64,000 nucleotides of DNA from Acanthornis magna (GCA_036785705.1 JAWUZG010000084.1:4523001-4587000), one strand, 5' to 3'. Shown: positions 13,401 through 26,008, counted from the stretch's first letter. The notes: generated from the letters alone by a model not told the origin. Numbers and translations are program-made.

Positions 13401-16400
13401 TGAAGTAGTTACAGGCTTGGACTAAGAAGAAAGAAGGGAATTTCTTGCCTCGGGAGGGAAAACCCCTCTGTTCTCTCCCACAACAGCTTTGATCCATTTC
13501 CCTTTTAGGTAGAGGACACTACTAAAGGATGTCTGGCATTAAGATCTGCAGATGGTTATACAACACAAGAGAATTGTTGGTAATCTTAGGGTTCTGTGAA
13601 CTCATGAAGGTGATTGATGAATGCTTTTGTTCAGTTAGAGGCTGAACAGTAAGTTAGCTTCAATTTGGCTAAAATTGGGTTAGTTATGGTTTAGTAAGAA
13701 AACGTGTAACAGCCAGCTGCTCTCTGAAAATGAAAACTTTTTTTTGTGCTTTCTAATGAGAAAGAAAAAATCATGGCATTTGTAGCACCTTACATTTCAG
13801 AAAGAGAATTTCTGTGATTATTAATGGGGAAATATAGGAGTTACAGAATTTCCTTAAAAGGAAGGCTGTCAGAACCCATCAGATTTCCACATATAGAAGC
13901 AGACATGCACATGACAATCCCATTCTAAAGTTTCACTCTAATCTGACACCACATGAGAATATTAGAGCATTACGATGTTTTAGTCCTTTCTCTTGGCATT
14001 TGCAGTTCTTCTGATGATCCACCCACCCTCTCTTCCCTCAAGCCTCTAAGTACCAGTGCTCACACTGGTTTATAATCCAGTCTACTGTAGTGTAGCTAAA
14101 TACATCTCACTGTTTTTAATTTCATAACAGTTTCTTTCATAGTTCCAATGCTCTTAGAGTCACAGCTCTCCCTCTGTATTTCTCTGTGTTGCCCTGCACA
14201 CTCTGTTCTTACTGATTTTTTTCAGAGTTTATGCTCAGCGTCTTTCAGAACATAATCTTATTTTATAGACATAGGCTCTAATGCTTCCTTAGGGCTTGTC
14301 TGGTTATTGCCGTGTTCCGTGGTTGAGACGAGCACACAGCACTCACAAAGTCACTGATGTGGCACCACTGGGTCCCTCCTGCAGCAGCTGCAATCAGCCA
14401 GAGTGGATGACAATAACCAAAGGAGAAGCAGCTTGTCACCCCCTTCATCCCATGACACAGAACATCTGCTGAGTCTGCTGGACTGTACATTAATGGGAAT
14501 TAGCCCTTCAGCAGTTCCGGAAAGGAGACTACAAGTTTTACTGTTTAACCATACTTCCAATTATCTTTGCTGTGTCCAAAGTAGAACTGCATTACCCCAG
14601 ACAGCCCAGTCTCCTGAGTCCAGGTCGTCCTGACTTTAGGAACCTCTCCCACTTCTGCAAATACAACCTTTTTCAAAACAGCCAGAGTGCTGTTTTTCCT
14701 AACCTCTATGCATTAAGCAGTTTGCACCACTCTGGGAGACAGCAGAGATGGTTTTGAAGAAATAATTTTCAATGTTAAAGAGAAGATCATGCAGATTTGA
14801 GATGGAGAAGCACATTTTTGGGAGCAAGAACTACATTGCATAATTTGCTATCAAGTATTCTTTCTGGTGAGCCTGAAACATCACTTGGCAGGGGAAAAAA
14901 GTCCATACATTATTCCAAGCAAGTGAGCTATATTGTCATTCTTATGCTAACAACATAACTAAAAAAAACCCCTATTTTATGACTGTCCATAGTCAAACAT
15001 AAAATGCATGAGTAGAGCCTGGAAATCTTACAAAGTGTGATCAATGAAAGACAAAATACTGAAAACAACCCATTTCCTACAGCCATATAAAGGTATTATG
15101 AGTAAGAAAAAGAGTACCAGAAACTATAAAAGTGGGGCGTAAAAAGATATTTGAAATCACTTTGTTTGCAACCCTGCACCCTTTTAATTTTTTTTCTATG
15201 GCAGCAATTGTTATCACACTCCAGGGCTTCAGTTTAAAACAAGAAACAAAAACTGCAAACTGCACAATATTTATTTTGTTGCCTTAGATCTACAAGGTGT
15301 ATCAGAAGGCCAGAAATTCCACAAGGAAATTATAGTGTAAGTTAACATGGAGAGCTGAGAGGAACAGGAAGCATGATGTTGTGCTGAAATGAATCCTTAC
15401 TAGTATCTGCTAGAGTAAAGCAAGGTGTATTGAAATAGGCCTCCCTGTTATGTTTTATTTCTTCCCCTGACAAAAATAATGAAGGTGATCTTCTCCACAC
15501 TTATGGAATTATAAAGAATTGGTCTGGCTGGTGTCTTAGAATATTTAATCCCTTTACATAAGCAAAGGGATTCATTCTCAGAGAAAGCATGCAGCAGAGT
15601 GAATGCTGTAATCTTACTCTTTAAAAACACGGTTGGCACAGAAATTGTCCATTTTACTCAGAAGGATGCAATTACATTTCAGCTTTCATGTAAAGCTGCT
15701 TCATGAAATTGAAAAGCCTGCGCATGAACAGAAACAGAACAGCAGGGAAAAAACAAAGACTGTGGCTGGCTATGGATCATTTCTCCTTCTCCACATGGTT
15801 TGAGGGAAAAATAGCTGGCTGCACCGGGTGAAGACAATCTGCAATAAGCAGGCTCATATTGCCCTGCTGACCCGATGGCAGCAAGGAGTGTAGGACTGAA
15901 GAGTTCAGGCTCCTGGGGAAAGCAGATAATCCAACCCCTCATGTCTGTAAGTAAAGACTTTATGAGCTACACAAAAGAAAAAGAAAAAAAAATAACCACA
16001 GAAAAAACCAACAAAAAACACAGAGAAATGGGAAGTCATCTTAGGTCTCAAGGGAGGAAGAAGAATCTTGCTAGTCAACCCAAATCCAGATGCTGGGACT
16101 AAAATAGAGAAGCTCCGCTCACCGCTCACTCTGCCAAAGCCTTCGAGAGACAGCAACACAAATTGCCAGGAATGCTTTAACTGAACAGGTTTCTGTAAGG
16201 AAATGCCAGTGTGTTCATCTGGTTTAGGAATGTTAATGAGAAAAATAAACTTTCTGAGAGACTGGAGGAGAAAAGGATTTAAAAGGGAAGTTTTTGTTCC
16301 TTCCTCACAGCTGGATATGGCAATGGGAGGAAACTCATGCAGAGGGAGGTATCAGGCATTTGTTTCAGAGTGCTCTCTTCCCAAGTTGACAAAGTCTTTG

Positions 16401-16748
16401 GTTAAATGAAGACAGTCCCACTTTTATTAGCAAAACCAAAAAGAACCCAAATCACTCTGAAAAAAAGCATGTTTTCTGCCCATGATAGAACAGAAGCTAT
16501 CATTAAATTCCTCCAAGTTTCAAATAATTGGAAAGACATTTTTCATTCATCACTCATTTCTGGCTGCATGATAATGAACAAAAGGAAAGTTTGAATTCAG
16601 ATACAAACTTCAAATATAACTTTCAGGGCAGAAGCTCTCAGCTTAAGGAGTGACACTCTGATTATGTGAGGCTACAGTAAGTTAATTAACATTTATTAAT
16701 CAATATGAGTTTCCATGTGAAAAGCAGCAAATCAAGTCAGAATGTGAC

Positions 16749-16782
16749 TATTTATGTGAATGGTTTTACATTCACATAAATA
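16749..16782. repeat. Perfect 14-bp inverted repeat with 6-nt loop
   Basis: The left arm TATTTATGTGAATG (16749-16762) and right arm CATTCACATAAATA (16769-16782) are exact reverse complements separated by GTTTTA. Pairing stops at both outer ends. No flanking repeat or transposon body is visible. Confidence 0.95.
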
Positions 16783-17991
16783 CAGGTTATGGTGTGAGAC
16801 ATAATTGAGTGTAAATCTTTATCTGTTAATTATCAAGGTCTTTACTGTGTAGTTTTAGGTACTTTGATCAAAGGTTAAAAAACTCCTGTGAGAGACAGCT
16901 GAGAATTTGGAAAAAACATGGTGCTCACATTTTATTATAATTTCTCCTTGTTTTGTATCAAGTTGTTGGACAGAACAAAAAGTTCAAAGATCTTTTTGAT
17001 TAATATCTTTAGAAAGTCTAGTTGCTATCAATAACAAGATTAAATTCCTGTACCCTTGATATTTGGCATGGCTGCCAAGGAAGAGCAAAGTTATTACCAA
17101 TAACTCCTTTGTTATGTAATGTAGAGAAATTTAAGTCACCGTCAGTTTGGTGAGGAGAACTAGTAATAAAAAAATCATATCACACATTCCTTAGTTTGCT
17201 CACATCTGTACTTTGATAAAGTATACACTGAGAAGCAGACACACCTGTGTGGTTTAATAATTTTGTATTTTTGGAGTAAAAAGGAAGAAAGAGAAAGTGC
17301 GCTAAGTCCACTGTGTGATTCAGAAGAATGTAAAAGTTTCATCTCCTAGTCCTTTGGCTCTCTGCAACAGTGCAGGGCTGAAATGAATTCACAATTTACA
17401 ATGGAAACCTACAATCTAGCTGACAAGGTGAGACCCATCATGAACCAAAATCCCCAGAACCCCCAGAGACAAACAAATATCAGAACTGACTGCTGCGATG
17501 TACTGCAAGGTTCCTTCTGCACCAAATACAGGCACCCTTACAGATCACGCTGCTTTTACCCAGCTATGGGAGTAAAGGCTGTGGTACGGTGTGGAGAAAG
17601 TCACCATGGTCTTCATAGTGAATTTGGTAGGAGTTGCACTGGATGTTAAATGGCCTGAGAAGGGCTGTTTTCGAAATAATTAAGACAATCTTTTATGTTT
17701 TCTCTCAACTTAATATACGTTCAACAGCAAAGGTATTCCTATTTACTCAAGAAAAATATTTTAAATCAAAATAAATTTTTGCTAAAATAAACCATTTCTG
17801 AGACATCAATGCAAAATGATTTTTGCATGGTTTTCACTCAAGACAAAAATGCATTGCTTACTTAAATTCTTTTCTTATCTGGTTAGATAGCCTTTTATTG
17901 CATAGAAAACTGCATTTGCTTTCCTATATGTTCTCTTGATAATATTTTGCCCCATTTTTCTATGTAATCATACTCAATTTCTATTTGAAGA

Positions 17992-18017
17992 GGCCAGAAA
18001 ACCTGGCCAGAAAACCA
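17992..18017. repeat. 13-bp tandem duplication
   Basis: GGCCAGAAAACCT (17992-18004) is followed directly by GGCCAGAAAACCA (18005-18017), identical at 12 of 13 positions. It looks like a small local slippage or duplication event. Confidence 0.93.
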
Positions 18018-20968
18018 AATTTTTTTTCCACATTCATAACATCATTCTCTTTCTTTCGAAAAGCTTATAAAACCTACTTCTTTTAGCATTTGCTCACAGG
18101 CAATGCTTATAGATCATTGTTTTCTAAGACTTGTTTTTGTTTGGGGGTTTTGTTGTTTTTTTTTTGGAGACTCTGCAACTTGTCTCTATCTGCAATTGCA
18201 GTATCTAAAACTCATGTTAGGTGAAGTGTCAGCAATTTCAAATCAGGATAATTATGTCCTTTGTCTTTCATGCAATATTCCTCACCACAAACTGCAGAGT
18301 CACATTTTTCTTTTTGTAACAGCTTCACATTGTCAACTCACTCTGTTTTCCCCTGTGAGCCTAAGTTTGTGTTCCAAATCCTGCTCTAGCCAGCACAAGT
18401 ACAGAGTGGACAATTCGCTTTTCACCTTCTAATTTCCAGTGTGGGGGAAAGAGACCATTGACTTCCACACACAATCCATAGAGTCAGGCACATGCCCCAG
18501 CAAAATTCAAATCAGCTCATTTTCTGAGAGATTGCTGGTGTCACCCCAGCCCAAGTACCACTGCAGAGACAGCCCAAGGGAATACTGGGACCAGCACCAT
18601 ATTTTACATTCCCCTCTTTCCTCCAAGTGAAAGATGGGCCCCACCAGGCACCTGGAATACTGTTTAGAATCCTCTCCCAAAGATAGGCACTCTTCCAGGA
18701 GGGTTAAAATCAAAAACCATAGTAGCCAAAATAGCTGGATCCTCATACAACAGCATCTCGCTTAGATCACATTCAAAGAGGTGAGGCCAGGAGTCATTTC
18801 ATCACAGAAAATATTTTTTCCCACAGGTTCTGGCTCACAGAACAACTTAACTTATAGATGGCCTGTGCCCTCTGCCTTGCTAAAGCAACCTTAACTCTTC
18901 TGGCTGAAGAGATATTATTGTGTTGAAAAGAACTGAAAAGTCTCAGTGCCTAAAGAAGAATGAGCACAGCTCTTAAAGCTAACAGCAGCTGACATAGGCT
19001 GGGGAACATTTCTATGACAGCTTCAATATTTAACCAGAAAAGTATGGAACATGAATCTCAATTTCCCAGGTAGTATTTTGCTGTGGACTTTAGTTCCTGG
19101 AACAATTAATTCCAAGAGAAATCCTTCTCACACAGCAAACTAGGTGCTTACCTGGTTTCTTAGCAAAAAACTCATATGTTTGCCAGACAGTAATCATTTG
19201 TGAGAATTTACTTTTAACATAAACTCTGCTGTAATATGAAAAGTTCAACTGCTACCAATTGTCAGTTTTCCCTAGATTTAGGCAACAATGTATTTTGGGA
19301 GTATGACTCAGGAAAGCATTCACATGACCAAGGAAAGCAGGTGGCAAGGACCTACCACATAGCATCAGCTTCATCAGAGCATCCTCAAGGAAGGAAAAAT
19401 AGCTCCTAGCTGTTTGGGCAGATGATCACAGGGTGGAAGAAAAAACTCTTCTAAGGTATCGGTTATAATTATTACAACAAATAAAGCAAACTGCAGAGTC
19501 TTTTCCCTCAGTGTCACAAAGAGATAGATTTTAAAAAAACACTATTCTTCTGATGAAAACATTTATATTGTATTGTCAGTAGGTCTTGGAAAACCTCATT
19601 TACACAGGGTCTTCAGTCATAAGTTTAAATTATGCCTGTGCCAAAGAATCAGCTTAGCTGGTTCACCCTCAAAAGTATCTCACACAGCAGCACAGCTCAT
19701 TTATTCCCCCAATGTTTCAACTGCAATAGGGGAGAGAAGTTGTTTGTTAGTCTGCTGGGAAGGGAGATGGCCAAGATCCCATAAAACTGTCCCTGTCTTA
19801 TGCAGATTTATGGCCAGCACTGGGTCCTGTGGCTGCACAGGAACAGGAGGCTGGCAGACATTGCTCTGGGGTACCACAAGTTACACTGCGGCCAAAACGT
19901 CGTGTTCCACTGGGATTCCTTCACCTCCTTCTCCACGTGGATAGGAGGGATTTGTTACTCCTGTCAGTCCTTTGCTCAGTAACAAGACTGTGCCCAAGTC
20001 AGCTGTTATGAAAGCTGGGGAGTTTCAAGGTAAGTTTTTCACCTTTAGCCAGATATTTGGGAAAAGGATTCTACCTCAGGATCTTCAAACCAGCACTCCA
20101 GGAGCACTCTATAGGCTGTCCTGATCCAGACTGATACCTGGGAAGCATCTACCTTTAGGGACATGGGTTGTTTCCTTTAATTACAGCCACAGGTATTCCG
20201 GTACTTAAAACTATGTGCACGCATGTGCTTCAACTCTGATTTGAATTCCTGCTTGTGGGAAAAGAGATTTCACACCCAAACTCTGCCTTGAACCCAGAAC
20301 AGCTGCCAGTTGTGCATTTCCTACTTCAAGAATACCTAGAAGAAAGCATGTTCTTAATGCAGTTAATTGACTATTTTTAAACAATGCTTTTTTGGGTTAA
20401 GGTTCTGTTATCTTTTAAAGTTCGATGATAAGGGACTGTATTCTCCCCACTGAAAGAAAAATTTCTTCGCATTCTCTTACAAAATCATCATAAAACCACA
20501 AAACATTTTTATTCCTTCTTTTGGTTAGGAAATGTTAACAGGTAGCTGTAAGCAGCTGAATGGAACTACATCAGCAGAGCTTTCCTGCAGTCCCCATCAT
20601 GACTGAGCTCGGATATTTACCCATATGAACTGTACCATTCAGTGAGATTGTCAATAAGAGTTAATTATATAAAGGTTCTACTAGACTGTATGGTAATAAT
20701 TTTCAGACTTTTTTTTTTTTTCAGATGATTCTGCTTTTTCAGCTATGAAAAAATGCTTTAGGGTAATAACATTTACGTTATTCAGTGGCTTTAAGAAATG
20801 ATGAGCATGGTTCAGGTTTTATGTAGAGTCCTGAACACTAGCTAGACTCTTACAATTGTATTTTTTTTCTAGGCAAGCTACTTTGGGTGACATGTATCAC
20901 ATTATCATTCCACCTTGCAGAAAATGGGCTCTGTTTTTTATGCATTTACAAATACTCAAATGATATAA

Positions 20969-20998
20969 AATAAGTAAAAACAGGGTTTTTTACTTATT
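20969..20998. repeat. Perfect 12-bp inverted repeat with 6-nt loop
   Basis: AATAAGTAAAAA (20969-20980) and TTTTTACTTATT (20987-20998) are exact reverse complements around CAGGGT. It is AT-rich and lies in non-coding DNA. A chance origin is plausible given the base composition. Confidence 0.93.
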
Positions 20999-22735
20999 GT
21001 CTGTCGATATATAAAATGCAGGACCAGCTCCTATTGTGTTGTTGTCTGGCTCCCACTAGCATGTCAATCTAAATAACAAACTTCAGGGGTATATCTGGAG
21101 TGAGTTAAGACACCCTATTTTCAGGAGGTTCCTCTGTGATATCAAGCTTTCATTTTCCTTAAGAATTTGGATATTCCAGCATGTGAGGGGAAGACAGTAG
21201 GAAGAGTGCCTCATACTCATCATGATGACTCCATCAGCTGTCACTGCACTATCTTCAACAATCAGGCCCAGGGTTAAATCCTGATTTATTGGTGTAGCAG
21301 GCTAGCTATGGCTCCCCTTGGAAGCAGGAAGGTCCTTCAATGGTTCTTGTATGTTTATTTGCAAGATCAGAGAGTTGGTGTTCAGGGATGGAAAGCCAGA
21401 CAAAATTGCAGCATCCAAAGGGGAGATAAAAACCACTGACTGCAGAGACAGGACTCTAAATCCATGTGAGCAGTCAATAACAAAAACCACAAACCACAGA
21501 CTTGGGAATTCAACAATTCTCCTCAAGCTCAATTCACTCTCAAGGCTGAATTATTCAGTACACTTTTTTTTTCTCCCGGTAGAGTTTGCAAAAGCTGTCA
21601 AGGAAGAGATTGTCAAATTAGAAGGCAAATCAGAAGAAATGTGTTTTCCTCCCTATTTCTCAAGTTTTAAGGAAGCTTTCTTGAGACAGATTAAAAGAGC
21701 ATGAGACAAGCTACAGCACCCAGAGTACTCTCTATGAACAATGTGAATTGTATAAAGATCAAGCAAAAAATGATAATCTGCTGTAAAGAGGTCATGAAAG
21801 TAGTCCATCAGATGAAAGAGCTTGTGTTGACACTGTTTACAGTCTTCTGGGCACCATCTCCTACTTTGAGCTTGCAACTCCCTCTCTTCCCCAGGCACTA
21901 AGGTTTTGTCCAGTGGTAACACGGGGGAAAGAACAACCAAAAAAGAAAAAAAAAATAAAAAATCCCACTAATGAGCTACAGCCTTACTTTTTCTTGTAAC
22001 CTTCATTCAGACAACTCATTCATTACCCACATCCCTTCAACTCACTCTGTAAAATGTAGGTGAGTCCCAGCTGCATCAGGACCTTGGCTGTCAGATGCAT
22101 ACTCCCAATCTTCTAGTACAGTACAGCTTCTGGTGACACTTGATGGCATCCAAGAGATTTGACACACTTTTCCTCCACTTTGCTCTTCCTTCAGGACCTG
22201 CTGTGAGAAAGCTACCTACCAGAAAACCCCAAAGTGACATTTTACTCATTCTGGCATGGGAACAGTTTTCATGCCTCCTGAAGAGGAAAGGACAAAGTTC
22301 AGTACTACCCCAGCATTTAACACTGGTTTTATGCATTACATTTTAAAAATTTGAACAGATGTCAACAACTGATATCTGATTTCAAATAAAAAGCCCTAGG
22401 ATTTTATAAAAACCATAATGAAAATACACCACCATCCCTTCTTTCCTCAGACTATGTAATTCTGATCTCAAAATCTTCAAATGACTCCTTATTACTACCT
22501 GAACCCACAGCTATTTTTTCATATTAACATCATCAAACTGATGATAACACCTTTCCTTTAGTGATCTGTTTCCATATGACCTCTAGAAGTCAATGAGGAG
22601 GGAAAGCCCAAATTGGGCTATACCTAACTACCCTCCCCTTAAATGCATTCCTAAAATCTTCTTTGGGGAAATGGCCTCCTTTAACCACAGCAATGTTCTC
22701 TGTCTTTTGGTCCTACTCTCTAATTACAGATTCAC

Positions 22736-22739
<4 letters not shown>

Positions 22740-22774
<35 letters not shown>
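22740..22774. repeat. Long poly-T run (35 T)
   Basis: Thirty-five uninterrupted T, followed by GGG, TTT and then eight A. This is the longest homopolymer in the window. It could be the poly-A tail of a retroposed sequence on the minus strand, but nothing recognisable lies on the left side, which is where such a body would be. The exact length should not be trusted in a single assembly. Confidence 0.95.
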
Positions 22775-22775
<1 letters not shown>

Positions 22776-24762
22776 GGTTTAAAAAAAATCGTTTGTTGTG
22801 TTGCATTAGTAATTTAGTAGCTCTATGTGTTTTCTTTATTTCCTGAAATACCCCTGGCTTCCTTTATTCCCTTCTATTAAAGAAAAAGGTACTCACATGA
22901 TGAGCTATGCCCAAATGGGCAAATGTAAGTCAAGCAATTATAAATACTCAACACAAACACTTGGTAGATCTGGTTGCAGCACAGGCATAATAAAAATTCT
23001 GATGCAAGCTGCCTTACTTTTTTCCAGAAATGCATTTTTTTCATTAATGCCTCAGCTTTGAAGGTGACTTCATTGCCAGCAATCTTTGTGTTGCTGCCAG
23101 AACACTGGGGAAAAGCTTTATTTCAAGAAAAGAAAGACGAACGTGTCAATTGATGATGACAGAACTGTTGTAGGTCAAACAGTTAAATTTATTCTGACTC
23201 CATGTGTAGCAGGCTTGGGGATTTTTTTCTAACTTCTGAGTACACTGTATTGTGTGAGGGCAGCTCTGAGCTAAACAGAAAAAAATAGACTTATTGTGGT
23301 CAGTAAAAGCCGTAATTCTCAAGATAATGTTAATAAGAGTATATCACTACATCATGCAATGACCTTCTAGGATCAAAGTTATGTAGTGCAGCATTCCTTA
23401 GGGATCTCAAACGTAGCATGGTGCTCTCAATGGAGAAAATCTGCAGCTGACAGGAGCAAACTCACCACAACTAGTGGTGCCTGCAAAAAGAGAAACATGC
23501 AATCAATGGTAACAAAATGGCAGATACAATCCAATTCTCACAAACAAGCTCAGGAAGGAAATGTTGCACTTGCTTTGAGACACAGCTGATTACATTTACT
23601 GCTGTTATCTCCAGAGACATAGGCATTTGCTCACACAGTGCACTTAGAGCTTTGGAGAATAGATGCATTTGTTTACTAGCAGCAATGCCCAAATTGTTTC
23701 ATGGTCTCTCCTCCACCAGACTGAAAAATTCCCATCTCTAAGCACCTGTATTACAAACATCTCAGCAAATTGCTGCTATTTAAAAAAATGAAGTGAGATA
23801 TTTTAGTTAGAGGAGAAGGATAAAGAAATTACCACTTCATCACCAGGCTGTCCAGAGCTCACACTGCTGCAACCCTGAATCCCAAGCTAGCAATGAGCTT
23901 GTGGTCCCACAGGATAAAAACCACACTCTGGTAAATACATTAATATCACTTTGCAGTTGATGTATTTGTCTGTCCTGGACAGAGGTCAAGCTATAGAACA
24001 GCACAGCCATCTTGGCCAGTGCCAAACTACCAAAACATAGCCAAATAATATATAAAATAATATAAAAAGTACAGGCAAATTGTACAGTAACTCCAAATCT
24101 GGTCACACATGATCACTGGACAACTGTACTTTACAAATATCTCTGTCAGTGGTCTTTGATAGCTCCTCTGTCCTTCCTCCTCTTTAACATTTTGCCAGTA
24201 TTGGCCAGGACTTGATTTTGTGTTACAGATTGCAAAGTTTCTGCCTCTAGAGAGTTTACATATATATGAATAATTTGCTAGCCCTCTTGAACCTGTTTTA
24301 TCCTAAAAGACATTCTGGTATCTCTAGTTCTACCAAGTTCTTTAAAATTTGCCTCTTCTTCACTGCAATAGGTAAAGCAGCAGGACTGCTAATGCCTGAT
24401 CCTTAGTGTCAGAGAAAAAGCTGTGACTGACAGCACCTCTTAAGAACTCTTTCTTCCTGCATGCTTGGAGAAACAAGCAAGTTGCGTTGGTTTTTCCAGC
24501 ACCAAGATGAATATTTGTGCAGCATTTATTGAGACTAGTAGAGAGTTTCCCGTGGTTAGATGTGAAAACACATAGTGATATCATCAAAATCTCTGGCCCT
24601 CACAAAAATATTACAGTGGTAACTATTGTAACAGCTACATACAATTTTATTACCTATTATTAATTCTTAATAAGAACAAGCCAGCATGAGTGAGTTGCCT
24701 GATTGCCGGTGGAATTATGCCTGGCTTATACAATCAAGTTTCACAGATATTTTTCTATTAAA

Positions 24763-24781
24763 GGGGGTGGGGTTGGGGGGG
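24763..24781 (+). other. G-quadruplex-type G-rich tract
   Basis: The + strand reads five G, T, four G, TT, seven G. This satisfies a four-run G3+ quadruplex pattern with very short loops. It lies about 550 bp before the CpG island and about 1.3 kb before the SYT9 start codon, in otherwise AT-rich DNA. Confidence 0.75.
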
Positions 24782-25578
24782 AAAAGCCTTTCAGACATGA
24801 GCAATATTGCCAAAGCCCTAGGAGGCAAGTTATACTAGTAAACAACTTTCGTGGTTAATATCCTCCCCTTTCCCAGAATGCATCTTATTTCGATTATATG
24901 CTTTCTTCTTTAAGAAGAAAAATAAGCTTCTACTAGAAGATGATGCTATTTCTAGAACCGTTATCAGCAGTTTTTAAACAGTAGGCTGAACATCCACACC
25001 AGTCTGAACTTTCTGAGCTCATCGTGGCCTTTGATATTTGCTTAAACTATTATAAAAGGGAGAAAGAGAGAGGGAAAAAATGAAGTTAAATGGAGCAGCC
25101 AGTTCTCAGCTTTTCCCCTCATGACACCCACCAGCCTCCCAGCCTACAAACCCAGAAAGCGAAGCAGCACCTTACGAATCTCCTACTTGTCAGGATAAAC
25201 ATGCCTAATGGCAGACATCTCCTCAGCCCCCACCTCCTCCGGGAAGGCTCTCCTGCCCTCCCCTCCAGCTATGGCTGGTCTCAGGTGCCCGAGCTTTCTC
25301 AGCTGTGCTTTAACTCTTTTTAACCCGTCAGGCCCCCGGGCCAGAACATGAATCTGCGGAATGAAGACCGCCGTTCCGCCCGGGGCACATCTCTAACATT
25401 GTCCCCTGGCCGGGCTCCCGCCTGCGAGGGCGCGCGTTCCGGATAGCGAGGCATCGGCAGTGCATTAGCCGAGCATCGCTCCCGGGCAGCAGCGGGCACC
25501 GAGACACAAGGGCGCACGGCACGGGACGAGCCGGCGGCGGAGGGCCGGGCCTGCCCGCCATGGGGAGGCGGAGGACGG

Positions 25579-25597
25579 GGCGCTGTCCCTCAGCACC
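25579..25597 (-). promoter_or_regulatory. REST/NRSF-like half-site pair in the SYT9 CpG island
   Basis: The + strand reads GGCGCTGTCC (25579-25588) followed directly by CTCAGCACC (25589-25597). The first is the exact reverse complement of the right half of the RE1/NRSE consensus (GGACAGCGCC). The second matches the left half (TTCAGCACC) at 8 of 9 positions but lies on the opposite strand from the canonical arrangement. It is therefore a pair of half-sites in non-standard orientation, about 450 bp upstream of the start codon. Binding is inference; REST represses many neuronal genes, which makes the position plausible. Confidence 0.4.
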
Positions 25598-25676
25598 CGC
25601 GCCCAGGACCGTCCTTGGCCAGCCCCTGCGCCGCCCCTGAAGTTTCCACCCGCGCCCGCTCCGCGCCGCGCCGCGG

Positions 25677-25714
25677 ACGAGCGTGTGCGCTCGGGGGCGC
25701 GGGCGGCGGGCGGG
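25677..25714 (+). other. GC hairpin followed by G-quadruplex motif
   Basis: CGAGCG and CGCTCG form a 6-bp stem around TGTG (25677-25692). Directly after it the + strand has G5, CGC, G3, CGGC, G3, C, G3 (25693-25714), a textbook quadruplex pattern. Depending on the transcription start this lies in the promoter or in the 5' untranslated region. Confidence 0.7.
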
Positions 25715-25900
25715 CCGCGGCCGGGGCGCGGGGCAGTCCTGCCCCCGGGGCGGAGAGGGGCGCGGCGGCCCCCGCCCGCTCCCCGCCGGCAGCGCTGCGC
25801 CAGCGCGGCTGGGCGGCCGCGGCGCCGGCGCTCCCCGCCCTCGCGTTCAACTGGTGGGACCCCCGGCCGCCCCCGGCCGCGGCACCGGGGGGAGCGGCGG

Positions 25901-25925
25901 GCGGCCCGGCCCGGCCCGGCCCGGC
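25901..25925. repeat. Short GGCCC tandem repeat in the CpG island
   Basis: Four to five copies of GGCCC lie about 125 bp upstream of the SYT9 start codon. The array is GC-only and self-complementary in part, so it could form secondary structure. Its copy number is likely to be polymorphic or mis-assembled. Confidence 0.8.
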
Positions 25926-25951
25926 GGGGCGGGCGCCGCCGGCTGAGGAGG

Positions 25952-26008
25952 ATGCGGGCGGCGGCGCGGCGGCTGCAGGCGGGCGGCGGGCAGCGGCGCG
26001 GCGCCTGA
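25952..26008 (+). other. Possible short upstream ORF (18 codons)
   Basis: An ATG at 25952 opens 18 codons ending in TGA at 26006-26008. It ends 40 nt before the SYT9 start and lies within the CpG island. It counts as an upstream ORF only if transcription begins before 25,952, which is not known. Confidence 0.35.

Larger units (their letters stand above)
4472..25319. other. Upstream intergenic DNA, no gene seen
   Basis: About 21 kb of AT-rich sequence. I checked the longer open frames (for example 17383-17649 +, 18103-18432 +, 19573-19944 + and 21318-21704 +). None resembles a known family, and none has a neighbouring exon that would join it into a gene. No CR1 copy was recognised here. Distinct small features (13-bp duplication, hairpins, long T-run, G-rich tract) are listed separately. 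Distal enhancers of SYT9 or the end of an untranslated or long non-coding transcript cannot be excluded. Confidence 0.55.

Noticed and set aside
19573..19944. 123-codon open frame upstream of SYT9
   Set aside because: No recognisable family, low-complexity end, overlapping frames of similar length, and no flanking exon structure.
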